This document shows positions 33,377 through 41,318 of a DNA stretch of 64,000 nucleotides, in pieces. Under the pieces are notes generated by a model, which worked only from the letters and a program-made list of their open reading frames with translations, ran no database searches and was not told where the DNA came from. Source of the DNA: Kitasatospora phosalacinea (lineage in GTDB: Bacteria > Actinomycetota > Actinomycetes > Streptomycetales > Streptomycetaceae); assembly GCF_000716545.1 (NCBI RefSeq), contig NZ_JNWZ01000005.1, positions 91,839-155,838 on the forward strand, in the 5' to 3' direction. Both the position numbers and the translations under genes were made by a program. Numbering within the stretch: the first letter of the stretch is position 1; each line of letters starts with the position of its first letter.

Positions 33377-33759
33377 CAGGAGAGCACCAGCCGGTCGGCG
33401 ATGGCGGCCAGCCGCAGCCGGGCCATCGCCAGGTTGGCGAGGCCCCGGTCCAGCCGCAGGTAGAGGAAGACGTTGGCGTCGAAGGGCGCGGGGACGAAGC
33501 GGAGCAGGTGGTAGTTGTCGCCGGAGGTGACGATGACGTCCTCGGCGGGCGGCGCGCCGGTGTGCTGGTCGGCGAACGAGGGCGTCTGGGTGACCGCCCG
33601 GGCGAGCTCGGTGGCGTCGGCCGCCCCGACCTCGTGGTCGCCGTCGGGGCCGAGTCCGGCGGTGCCTATGGCCAGCCCGTTGGTCCAGTCGACCAGGCTG
33701 ACCCCCAGGGCGCCGGTGATCCCCATGGCTTCCGCAAGGCACTCCTCGATCCCGGGCAC
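33376..33759 (-). CDS. Roadblock/LC7-type small protein, paralogue B
   Basis: This 127-residue protein begins MPGIEECLAEAM, which lines up with the first residues of the paralogues at 31660 and 41318, and has GVSLVDWTNGLAIGT, NYHLLRF and LYLRLDRGLANLAMARLRL. The GTG at 33759 follows GGGGAGGGAACGCG. An upstream GTG at 33816 has no ribosome site and adds unrelated residues. It is translationally coupled to the DUF4388-like gene. Confidence 0.72.
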   Translation of the reverse strand: MPGIEECLAEAMGITGALGVSLVDWTNGLAIGTAGLGPDGDHEVGAADATELARAVTQTPSFADQHTGAPPAEDVIVTSGDNYHLLRFVPAPFDANVFLYLRLDRGLANLAMARLRLAAIADRLVLS

Positions 33760-33961
33760 GTACCGCGTTCCCTCCCCACCGTGCGGGGCACGGTGCGTCG
33801 CCTTCACCGCCTTCACCTGCGGTAGTCTGACCAGGACGCAACGCTACCGGCGCCGCCACGGGAGGGCGAGACTTTCCGCCATATCCCTCGGGCATATGCA
33901 CGATTGCGCTATGGTGCGTGGATTTTGGAGCATCACGGTGAAGGCGGCGCGGCGCGGCGGT

Positions 33962-35251
33962 TCAGCCCCCCGGAGCCCGCGGCCCGTCCTGGACGGGGAG
34001 TTCGCGCATCCGCGGGATGGGCGAGAAGAGCACCCACAGGCCGGAGCAGAGCGCGCCGACGGCGGCGATCCACAGCGTGGGGCGCAGGCCCAGGGTGCTG
34101 CCGAGCAGGCCGCCGAGCAGCGAACCCAGCGGGCGGACGCCGTAGTTGACCGCCTGGTAGGCGCCGAAGACCCGGGAGCGCAGGGCGTCGGGGATGCAGG
34201 CGGCGAAGACCGCGCCGGCGGTGATGTCGAGGATCATCACGCCCGTGCCGGAGAGGAACTCGGCGCCGAACAGCAGCGCCGCGGAGGCGGCGACCGAGCC
34301 GCCCGCCAGCGGGACCAGCAGCAGCGGGGCGGGGAAGAGCACCAGGCCGAACAGCAGGGCCGGGCCGACGCCGATCCGGGCCGACAGCCGCCCGGTGACC
34401 GCCGCGCCGAGCAGCGTGCCGACCGCCGCGGCGGCCATCACCGCGCCCAGCAGGCCCGCGCTGAAGTGCAGTTCGCTGGTCGCGTAGAGGACGAACAGCG
34501 CGCCGATGACGAAGGTGAACAGGTTGACGGTGGCGGTGCCGAGCAGCGTCGCCCGGATCACCGGGTCGCGCCGGATCCAGCGCATGCCCTCCGCGGTGCC
34601 GCCGCGGCCCTCCTCGGCGGGCGGCGGTTCGACCGGGTCGATCCGGCGCAGGAAGGCCGCCGAGACCAGGAAGGAGAGCGCGTCCACCACCAGCGCGGCC
34701 GGGGCGGCCAGGAGTTGGACCAGCAGGCCGCCGAGGCCGGGGCCGGCCACGTAGGTGGCGGCCCGGCTGCCGTTGACCAGCGCGTTGCCGCGCAGGTAGT
34801 GCTCGGCGGGCACCAGGGCGACGAACAGCGGCGGGTTGCAGACGTTGAAGAGCACCGACAGCGCGCCGACGGCCAGCACCACCGCGTACAGCTGGGCCAG
34901 CGTCAGCACCCCGGCCGCGTAGGCGATCGGGACGGTCAGCAGGACGGCGGCGCGGGCCAGGTCGGTGACGATCATCATCCGGCGGCGGTGCCCGTAGCGG
35001 TCGGCCCAGCCGCCCGCGTGCAGCGAGAGCAGTAGGTAGGGGAGGTACCCGGCGGCGCTCAGGTAGCCCATCCGGGCGGCGTCGGCGTGCAGCGCGGAGA
35101 CCGCGATCAGTGGGATGACCAGCAGGGTGATCTGGTCGCCCAGCGAGGAGACGGTCTGTCCGGTCCAGTAGCGGCGGAAGGCGGGGTCGTGCAGCAGTTC
35201 GGGTATCCGGCGGCGGACCGGGCCGGCCGGGCGGGTGTCGAGGAGCGTCAC
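33962..35251 (-). CDS. MFS transporter (EntS/drug-exporter type)
   Basis: This 429-residue protein has 12 predicted helices with MFS motifs FRRYWTGQTVSSLGDQIT (first helix) and GGWADRYGHRRRMMIVTDL (the motif A loop), typical of EntS-like exporters. It is likely to export a small toxic or secreted compound. The GTG start overlaps the stop of the upstream ArsR gene (GTGA), so both are one operon controlled by the palindrome at 35843. Confidence 0.9.
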   Translation of the reverse strand: MTLLDTRPAGPVRRRIPELLHDPAFRRYWTGQTVSSLGDQITLLVIPLIAVSALHADAARMGYLSAAGYLPYLLLSLHAGGWADRYGHRRRMMIVTDLARAAVLLTVPIAYAAGVLTLAQLYAVVLAVGALSVLFNVCNPPLFVALVPAEHYLRGNALVNGSRAATYVAGPGLGGLLVQLLAAPAALVVDALSFLVSAAFLRRIDPVEPPPAEEGRGGTAEGMRWIRRDPVIRATLLGTATVNLFTFVIGALFVLYATSELHFSAGLLGAVMAAAAVGTLLGAAVTGRLSARIGVGPALLFGLVLFPAPLLLVPLAGGSVAASAALLFGAEFLSGTGVMILDITAGAVFAACIPDALRSRVFGAYQAVNYGVRPLGSLLGGLLGSTLGLRPTLWIAAVGALCSGLWVLFSPIPRMRELPVQDGPRAPGG

Positions 35252-35841
35252 GGCGCGGCCTCCCCGGGCTGCTCGGTGGGGACGGCGAGGTGGATCAGCT
35301 GGACGGTGCGGGCGCCCGCGGGGCGGGGTCCGGGGGCGCTCAGGCGCTCCACGTAGGGGCGGACCAGCTCCTCGACGCGGGCGTTCAGTTCGGCCAGTTC
35401 ACCGGCGGTGACCAGGACGGCGCTGTCGCCGAAGCCGGCGGCCTCGCGCCACTCGGGGGTGTCGGTGCCGCGGTGCAGCAGCCAGCTGGTGGCGCGGGCG
35501 AAGTAGCCGTCCAGGACGGCCCGTTGCAGCGCCTCGGTGGCGGCGGCCCGCTCCGGGTCGGCGGGGGAGGCGTCCCAGCTGGTGAAGGCGGCGGTCGCGC
35601 GCCAGGGCTTCTCCCGGCCGCGTCCGCCGCCCGCCTCCTCCACCAGGCCGTACTTGGCGAGCTGGCGCAGGTGGAAGGAGCAGCTCGCCACCGATTCGGT
35701 GCCGAGCAGTTCCGCCGCCCGGGTCGCGGTCAGCGGCCCGTGCAGGCGGAGCAGGCCGACCAGTGCCATCCGGGTGGGATGGGTGTAGGCGCGCAGGGCG
35801 CGCGGGTCGGTGAGCCGGATGGCCGGCAACTCGTCGCTCAT
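35248..35841 (-). CDS. ArsR-family transcriptional repressor
   Basis: This 197-residue protein has an N-terminal ArsR wHTH (LRAYTHPTRMALVGLLRLHGPLTATRAAELLGTESVASCSFHLRQLAKYGLVEEAG) and a C-terminal helical domain containing one Trp-rich stretch (ATSWLLHRGTDTPEWREAAGFG). It lacks the classical metal-binding cysteines apart from one Cys in the helix. It likely represses itself and the MFS gene through the perfect palindrome adjoining its start. The ATG is at 35841. Confidence 0.86.
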   Translation of the reverse strand: MSDELPAIRLTDPRALRAYTHPTRMALVGLLRLHGPLTATRAAELLGTESVASCSFHLRQLAKYGLVEEAGGGRGREKPWRATAAFTSWDASPADPERAAATEALQRAVLDGYFARATSWLLHRGTDTPEWREAAGFGDSAVLVTAGELAELNARVEELVRPYVERLSAPGPRPAGARTVQLIHLAVPTEQPGEAAP

Positions 35842-35842
35842 G

Positions 35843-35862
35843 TTCTAAAGCTAGCTTTAGAA
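35843..35862 (+). promoter_or_regulatory. Perfect 20-bp palindrome abutting the ArsR start codon
   Basis: TTCTAAAGCT is followed immediately by its exact inverse AGCTTTAGAA. It ends one base from the ATG of the leftward ArsR gene. Its AT-richness stands out in this GC-rich genome. It is the probable autoregulatory operator of the ArsR-MFS operon. Confidence 0.8.
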
Positions 35863-35893
35863 AGAAGTCTTTACAAGTCGTCGGCCTGCGGGT

Positions 35894-36384
35894 TCAGTGA
35901 ACCACGCCCCGCTCGGACGGCAGCAGGGTGTGCGCGGGGTGCGCGTTGTCGTCCGCCGGGCCGTGGATCGGCGGCAGCGGGCGGCTCGGCCCGGCGCGTC
36001 GCCGATCAGGCAGTCCGCCGCGCACCCCTCCGGGTCGTCCTGCGGCAGGCCCGGGTGCCGCTCGGTGTGCGCGGTGTCGTACAGCCGGAAGCCGGTCGAC
36101 GGGGCGCCCGCGCTGGCCGCGTGGAACACGTCCGGGCGCCGCAGCACCGCGAGCGCGGCCTCGAACCGGGGCCGCATCCGTACGCGGGTGCTGGTCTCTT
36201 CGGAGAACGGCTCGTCGCGCGGAACGCCGTGCTCGGCCAGGGCGTCGAGCCGCGACCGGAGTTCCTGGGTGAGCGTCGGGCACCGCGCGTACCCGACGCG
36301 AAGGTCGGCACTCGGAGTGTCCGGCGCGGGGGCGAGCGGAACCGGGGCGCCTTGGTGGAGCGGCCGGTGTGGTGGGTGCCGCAT
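35894..36384 (-). pseudogene. Decayed serine recombinase (resolvase) N-terminus fused to another fragment
   Basis: From ATG 36384 the frame gives LRVGYARCPTLTQELRSRL, then DALAEHGVPRDEPFSEETS and RVRMRPRFEAALA. Resolvases of this family normally have YARCST or YARVST, so the catalytic serine is replaced by proline. The text then becomes unrelated (VLRRPDVFHAASAGAP...). Near 35970 the frame shifts so that a second frame reads LPPIHGPADDNAHPAHTLL and stops at 35894. The gene has lost both its active site and its zinc/HTH C-terminus. Confidence 0.55.
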
Positions 36385-36445
36385 GCCGTCCGTGCGTCCA
36401 CCGTTCTCGGTGGACTCCGATGCCGGACTCCGGTCGGCAAGGCGG

Positions 36446-37063
36446 TCACCCCGGTCGACGCGCGAGCATGTGGTCAACCAGGTCGTCGATGTAGTCCGGT
36501 GCCAGCGGTACGACGCCGAACAGCACCCGGACGTAGATCGGCGCCAGGATGCCGTCCAGCACCTCCAGTACGTCGGGGGCGTCCTCGCCGCGAGCGCGAG
36601 CCCGCTCCAGCATCCCCTGGAGCTGTTCGGAGCGGATGGCGAGGAACCGGTCACGGGCCGACTCGCCGTCGGGGCCGGTGGCCAGCGCGGTGACGACCGT
36701 GCGCAGCAGCGCCAGGCCGTCCGGCCCCGTGACGTCCTCGGCGACCTTGGCGGCGAAGGAGCGCAGGTCTCCGTCGAGACTGCCGGTGTCGGGCATGGGC
36801 GAGTGCTCGGTCAGGCGGCTGACGACCGCGTCCATCAGCAGCGCCTCCAGGGTTCCCCAGCGGCGGTAGATGCTGCTGTCGGCGACGCCCGCGCGGGCGG
36901 CGACCTCGGCCACCGAGAAGGTGCCGTAGCCGCGTTCGGCGATCAGTTCGGTGGCGGCCTGGAGGACGGCGGTGCGCACCCGGGCGCTGCGGCCTCCCGG
37001 GCGGCGGGCGCGGGGCGGTGCCGACGGGGTGGCCGGCGTCCGGGTCTCTTTCATGGCGACCAT
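36446..37063 (-). CDS. TetR-family transcriptional regulator
   Basis: This 205-residue protein has a basic arm (RARRPGGRSARVRTAV) and TetR HTH (ATELIAERGYGTFSVAEVAARAGVADSSIYRRWGTLEALL). The C-terminal ligand domain contains a TetR_C-like YVRVLFGVVPLAPDYIDDLVDHML. ATG codons lie at 37063 and 37054, neither with a ribosome site, so translation may be leaderless. It is divergent from the hydrolase-DinB fusion. Two related 9-5-9 inverted repeats lie in the 84-nt space between. Confidence 0.88.
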   Translation of the reverse strand: MVAMKETRTPATPSAPPRARRPGGRSARVRTAVLQAATELIAERGYGTFSVAEVAARAGVADSSIYRRWGTLEALLMDAVVSRLTEHSPMPDTGSLDGDLRSFAAKVAEDVTGPDGLALLRTVVTALATGPDGESARDRFLAIRSEQLQGMLERARARGEDAPDVLEVLDGILAPIYVRVLFGVVPLAPDYIDDLVDHMLARRPG

Positions 37064-37065
37064 CT

Positions 37066-37088
37066 TAACGCAGTGATGGATTGCGTTT
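37066..37088 (+). promoter_or_regulatory. TetR operator O1 (9-5-9 inverted repeat)
   Basis: TAACGCAGT, a 5-nt spacer GATGG, then ATTGCGTTT. The two half-sites differ from perfect inversion at two positions. The core AACGCA/TGCGTT is exact. The element adjoins the start of the TetR gene. Confidence 0.7.
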
Positions 37089-37115
37089 GCGCGCCCGCTG
37101 GAGCTATGGTCCCGC

Positions 37116-37138
37116 TAAAGCAGTCGTCCACTGCGTTA
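37116..37138 (+). promoter_or_regulatory. TetR operator O2 (9-5-9 inverted repeat)
   Basis: TAAAGCAGT, spacer CGTCC, ACTGCGTTA. One mismatch breaks perfect inversion. It has the same half-site and spacing as O1, with a centre-to-centre distance of 50 nt. It lies just before the ribosome site of the hydrolase-DinB gene, so it should control that gene. Confidence 0.75.
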
Positions 37139-37147
37139 GGAGCTCCG

Positions 37148-38935
37148 ATGGAACCGATCTTCTTCTCAGGCAACCCTTCGTTCTGGTACGAGACCCTGCG
37201 GACGCTCGGTCACATCGCCTACGGCGGAGCCGACTTCGGCGAGGTCGCCACCACCGCCCAGCGCATCACCCCCGGCGACTACGACAGCTGGCACGACCAG
37301 TGGCTGGCCACGGCCGACCGGGTCGCCGAACGGGCGCGCACCTCCCGGGCGGGCGGCCACCGCGTCAGCGCCCGCGACGGGTTCCTGCGCGCCTCGAACT
37401 ACTACCGCTGCGCCGAGTTCTTCCTGCAGGGCAACGCCGCCGACCCCCGCATCCGCCACGCCTACGACGCCTCCGTCGCCTGCTTCCGGACGGCGGCGAA
37501 GCTGTCCACCCCCACGATCGAGCCGATCGAGATCCCTTACGAGGACACGACCCTGCCCGGCTACCTCTACCACCCCGACGACTCCGGTCTTCCGCGCCCG
37601 ACCGTGGTGATGTTCAACGGCTTCGACGGCACCGCCGAGGAGATGCACTTCTTCGGTGCGGCCGCCGCCGTCGAACGCGGCTACACCGTCCTGGTCTTCG
37701 ACGGCCCCGGACAGCCGGGAACCCGCCACCGCCAGGGGCTGACATTCCGTCCGGACTGGGAGAACGTCGTCACCCCGGTGCTCGACCACGCGGTGACGCT
37801 CCCGGGGGTGGACCCGGAGCGGACGGCCCTGCTCGGCGCCAGCATGGGCGGCTATCTCGCCCCCCGCGCCGCCGCCTTCGACCGGAGGATCGCCGCCGTC
37901 GTCGCCCTCGACGGAGTCTTCGACCTCGGCGACATCAGCACGGCGCCCCTCGCCCTCCCCCGCGCGGAGGCCGAGCGCCGGCTGCGGGCCGCGCACGACC
38001 CGGGCCTCGACACGGTGATCGAGACGGCCATGGCGGCAGCCCCGACCCTCACGTGGGCGATCGAGCACGGAATGTTCGCGATGGGCACCGACAGCCCGCG
38101 GGCGTTCTGCGCCGCCTACCTCGACTACCACCTGCGCGAGGGCATCGCCGAGCGAATCTCCTGCCCCGTGCTGGTCTGCTCCGGTGAGGACGACGGCTTC
38201 TTCAAGGGCCAGCCGGAGAAGCTGTACTCCCACCTCACGTGTGAGAGGACGTTCATGGCGTTCACCGAGGAGGAGGGAGCCGAGGCGCACTGCCAGTCCG
38301 GCGCCCAGCGGCTGGCGTTCGCCCGGGTCTACGACTGGCTGGATGCGGTGATGACCCGCCCCGCGGTGGTCCGCCGCATCGGCCGGGCACTGGCCATGAC
38401 GGGCACGGTGGTCGAGGCGACCGACGTCGGCGACGGCTGGTCGGCCCCTACCCCCTGCCCGGGATGGGACGCGCGGACGACGCTCAACCACGTGGTCGGC
38501 GGCATGCGGATCTTCGCCGCCGAACTGACCGGCACCGACCCCGGAGGTGAACACCACGACGACTGGCTCGGCACGGATCCCACCGGCGCCTACCGGGCCG
38601 CCGCCGAGGCCGACCGCGCGGCCTGGCAGCACGCAGCCGCTACCGACGCCGACTTGGCCGAGGCGAAGGTCCGCCTCGGATTCGGGCCCGTTCCGGGGCC
38701 GATGGCGGCGCTGATCCACCTCACCGAAGTGCTCGTCCACGGCGTCGACCTGGCGGTCGCCATCGACCGGACCGACCTGGTCGACCAGCACCTGTGCCAG
38801 GACCTGCTCACGTGCATGCAGCAGATGGACATGGACGCCTTCCGCCGGCCCGGCATGTTCGGGCCGGAGAGGCCGGCCTCGGAATCCGCGCCGGCGCATG
38901 CGCGGCTGCTGGCCTTCCTCGGCCGCCGGGTCTGA
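37148..38935 (+). CDS. Fusion of alpha/beta hydrolase and DinB/TIGR03086-type domain
   Basis: This 595-residue protein resembles two normally separate proteins. Residues 1-405 look like an esterase of the 2,6-dihydroxypseudooxynicotine hydrolase/FrsA class, with GFDGTAEEMHFFG and nucleophile elbow LLGASMGGYLAP, an acid loop LVCSGEDDGFF, and His in EEGAEAHCQSGA. From about residue 410 (VVRRIGRALAMTGTVVEATD, APTPCPGWDARTTLNHVVGG, LTEVLVHGVDLAVAIDRTD) it matches the DinB-like TIGR03086 domain that often binds metal and uses mycothiol. No stop or frameshift separates the two. The ATG follows GGAGCT. Confidence 0.85.
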   Translation: MEPIFFSGNPSFWYETLRTLGHIAYGGADFGEVATTAQRITPGDYDSWHDQWLATADRVAERARTSRAGGHRVSARDGFLRASNYYRCAEFFLQGNAADPRIRHAYDASVACFRTAAKLSTPTIEPIEIPYEDTTLPGYLYHPDDSGLPRPTVVMFNGFDGTAEEMHFFGAAAAVERGYTVLVFDGPGQPGTRHRQGLTFRPDWENVVTPVLDHAVTLPGVDPERTALLGASMGGYLAPRAAAFDRRIAAVVALDGVFDLGDISTAPLALPRAEAERRLRAAHDPGLDTVIETAMAAAPTLTWAIEHGMFAMGTDSPRAFCAAYLDYHLREGIAERISCPVLVCSGEDDGFFKGQPEKLYSHLTCERTFMAFTEEEGAEAHCQSGAQRLAFARVYDWLDAVMTRPAVVRRIGRALAMTGTVVEATDVGDGWSAPTPCPGWDARTTLNHVVGGMRIFAAELTGTDPGGEHHDDWLGTDPTGAYRAAAEADRAAWQHAAATDADLAEAKVRLGFGPVPGPMAALIHLTEVLVHGVDLAVAIDRTDLVDQHLCQDLLTCMQQMDMDAFRRPGMFGPERPASESAPAHARLLAFLGRRV

Positions 38936-39000
38936 GGGTTGTCCCGTCAACGGTCTTTGAGTCACCTCGGGCGTGGCAGGCTGCCCTACCGACCGTCGGC

Positions 39001-39560
39001 CTATCCGGCGAGGGCGCGATTGTGCATCCGGGCGGTGCCGAGCATGGCGTGGTGGACGCCGTCGCCTTTGAGGCGGCGGTCGAGGAGGATCTTCCAGGTC
39101 TTCATGCCGGCAAGGACGTGCTCGACGCGGGCGCGGACCCGCTTGTGGGACGTGTTGCGTTCTTCTTTCCAGTACGGGAGTTCAGTCTGGCCGCGCTCGC
39201 GGCGGTGCGGGATGACCGGTCCGGTGCCCGGGTGGCCGCCGTCGGCGATCGTGGTGGTCTTGCCGACGGCGGCCTCGGCGCCGGACTCCTCCCACGCCTC
39301 GCAGTCGTTGCGGTTTCCGGCGGGTGGTCGGCCGACCACGACGACCAGACGAGTGCCGGCGTCGATGACTACTCGGTGGTTGGTGGAGTACCGGTAGTTC
39401 TTCGACCGCTCGGCGATAAGGCTCCACGGCCGGCCCTCGCGTACCGCATCCGCACCCTCACGACGCAGAACCGTCACCGGCTTCCCGAAGGCACGCGGGC
39501 TCAGCCCGGTGAAGGGGGCCATCCAGGACGGCACCGACGCCGTGATCACACCAGCCACGC
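39001..39560 (-). pseudogene. IS5-family transposase with internal deletion
   Basis: Residues run FTGLSPRAFGKPVTVLRREG, REGRPWSL, then immediately IAERSKNYRYSTNHRVVIDAG, RPPAGNRNDCEAWEESGAEA, GGHPGTGPVIPHRRERGQTEL, and RARVEHVLAGMKTWKILLDRRLKGDGVHHAMLGTARMHN. In intact copies about 70 residues, including the first catalytic Asp (VDGTLVPT region), lie between GRPWSL and IAERSKNY. They are missing here, so the enzyme is dead although the frame is open to 39639. No terminal inverted repeats were recognised. Confidence 0.8.
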
Positions 39561-39649
39561 GGGGACCCCACCTCCTGTGGCCGGGAGCTCCGCGTGATGT
39601 CGCGGAGAATCCGATGGTGCGACACGGCCCCGGCGTCAAGAATCACCGG

Positions 39650-40174
39650 ATGCGTGAAGTGAAGCTGTCCGACGGGATCATCACTCTGTCGCCCCTGCGC
39701 CTGGACGACGTGCAGGCGCACCTCGCGGGGGAGGACGAGCTACTCGTCCGCTGGCTCAACGGCGGTCCCGGCACGCGGGAGGGGATCGAAGCGTACTTCC
39801 GGCACTGCCGGGAGCAGTGGGACAGCGCCGGGCCACTGCGCGCGTTCGGCATCCGGACGGGCGCCGGCGAGGTGCTCGCGGGCACGGTCGACTTGCGGTT
39901 CGCAGGAGAAGGTCTGGCGCCCGGCCAGGTGAACGTCGCCTACGGCCTCTATCCGTCCTGGCGCGGGTACGGACTGGCTACCCGCGCGGTCCTGTTGGCG
40001 ACCCGGTACGCGGCGAGTGAGGGCGGGACGGAGGCGGTGATCCAGGTGGAGCCGGAGAATCCCGCATCTGCCGCAGTGGCGCAGCGGGCAGGGTTCACCC
40101 CCGGGAGGCCGACGCGCAGCAAGGACGGCACACGCTTCGACTGGTACGTCCGGGACCTGTACGCCGCCCTGTGA
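39650..40174 (+). CDS. GNAT-family N-acetyltransferase
   Basis: This 174-residue protein has the RimJ/RimL-like plan: ITLSPLRLDDVQAHLAGEDE, VNVAYGLYPSWRGYGLATRA (acetyl-CoA-binding Q/RxxGxG/A motif), QVEPENPASAAVAQRAGFT. The acceptor is unknown. The ATG at 39650 is chosen because the fold starts there. An ATG at 39614 would add 12 residues. It lies directly beside the transposase remnant. Confidence 0.85.
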   Translation: MREVKLSDGIITLSPLRLDDVQAHLAGEDELLVRWLNGGPGTREGIEAYFRHCREQWDSAGPLRAFGIRTGAGEVLAGTVDLRFAGEGLAPGQVNVAYGLYPSWRGYGLATRAVLLATRYAASEGGTEAVIQVEPENPASAAVAQRAGFTPGRPTRSKDGTRFDWYVRDLYAAL

Positions 40175-40569
40175 CAACCAGCAGTCACGGGACGACCCTT
40201 GGGCGCCGGCGGCCCGCGCCCGGTCGATAATCCAGACGCCTCGTGCTCGGGACGGGTGCGAGCCCACAGACAACGGCCTGCTCGTCAGCCAGAAACTCCG
40301 CCGTTCCCCGGGGTCGTGATGGCCGCCGTCCACCGGGCCCCGAACACCCGGGTCGCGGTCCGCCCCCGCGGGCCCGGCGGCCGTACTGACCGGTAGTCAG
40401 ACGATCTTGGTCGCTGCTATCGCGCCGGGGTCCGATTCGAACAACCGTTTACGGAACGGGGATCCATGCGCAGGTCACAGCGGTTCGCGGCCCTCGCACT
40501 CAGCCTCCTGGGCACGGCCGCGGGAACCGTCCTGCGCCGGCCGGGCCCCGGCCCCGCGGGCCGGAACGG
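40175..40569 (+). other. Gene-poor stretch with a truncated signal-peptide ORF
   Basis: From ATG 40466, with GGAACGGGGATCC upstream, the sequence starts MRRSQRFAALALSLLGTAAG, a typical signal peptide. It then runs into the 3' end of the convergent ArsR gene without a mature domain. This looks like the stump of a secreted-protein gene cut by rearrangement. The rest of the interval holds nothing recognisable. Confidence 0.4.
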
Positions 40570-40899
40570 TCAGCGGGCGGCGCGCAGTTCCTCCAGCAGC
40601 ATGCCCTGGTCGGCGAGCAGTTCGGTGAGGATGCGCCGGGCCGTCCGGAGCAGCTCGGCGACGTCCGCGCCGGCCAGGGCGTACACCACGGTCGATCCCT
40701 CGCGGGTCGCGGTGACCAGGCCGGAGCGGCGCAGGATGGCGAGCTGCTGGGAGAGGCTGGACGGTTCGACGTCCAGCTCGGGCAGCAGGTCGCGCACCGG
40801 GGTCGGTCCGGCCTGGAGCAGTTCGAGGACCCGGATTCGCACCGGGTGGCCGAGCATCCGGAAGAACTCGGCCTTGGCCTGGTAGAGCGGTACGGGCAT
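40570..40899 (-). CDS. ArsR-family transcriptional regulator
   Basis: This 109-residue protein is a compact ArsR/SmtB-type wHTH with HPVRIRVLELLQAGPTPVRDLLPEL and PSSLSQQLAILRRSGLVTATREGSTVVYALAG. It has no cysteines, so it is unlikely to sense metals through the classic sites. The ATG at 40899 is preceded by GGGGAGG. It lies 44 nt downstream of a Roadblock gene in the same direction, so both may share a transcript. Confidence 0.9.
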   Translation of the reverse strand: MPVPLYQAKAEFFRMLGHPVRIRVLELLQAGPTPVRDLLPELDVEPSSLSQQLAILRRSGLVTATREGSTVVYALAGADVAELLRTARRILTELLADQGMLLEELRAAR

Positions 40900-40943
40900 G
40901 CTTCCTCCCCTTTTCCGGCGGCACGCGGGCCGCCGCCCCGCGC

Positions 40944-41318
40944 TCAGACCTCCAGCGTCGACTCGATCCGCTTCAACTGGTGCCGGGCCATCGCCAGGTT
41001 GGACCGCGTGCGGTTGAGCGCGAGGTACAGGAACAGGCCGCGCCCGCTGGACGTGGTGAGCGGCCGGATCAGGTGGTACTGACCGGTCAGGGTGACCAGG
41101 ATGTCCTCGATGCCGTCGTCGTGGAGGTTGAGCATTTCCATCGCCCGCATCTTGGCACGGACGAGGTCCGTGTTGGCGGCCGCGGCGACGTTCAGGTCGA
41201 GCTCGCCGCCGTCCCCGAGGGTGCCGAGCGCCATGCCGCTCCCGTAGTCCACCAGGGCCACCCCGATGGCTCCTTCGATGGTCATGGCTTCCTTGAGCGA
41301 GGTTTCGAGGTTCGCCAT
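40944..41318 (-). CDS. Roadblock/LC7-type small protein, paralogue C
   Basis: This 124-residue protein is highly similar to paralogue A (31286-31660) along the whole length: IGVALVDYGSGMALGT, LDLNVAAAANTDLVRAKMRA, QYHLIRPLTTSSGRGLFLYL, NLAMARHQLKRIESTLEV. The ATG at 41318 has a good AGGAG 8 nt upstream, and it aligns with the starts of A and B. It probably forms a Roadblock homodimer or mixed dimers with the paralogues. Confidence 0.85.
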   Translation of the reverse strand: MANLETSLKEAMTIEGAIGVALVDYGSGMALGTLGDGGELDLNVAAAANTDLVRAKMRAMEMLNLHDDGIEDILVTLTGQYHLIRPLTTSSGRGLFLYLALNRTRSNLAMARHQLKRIESTLEV

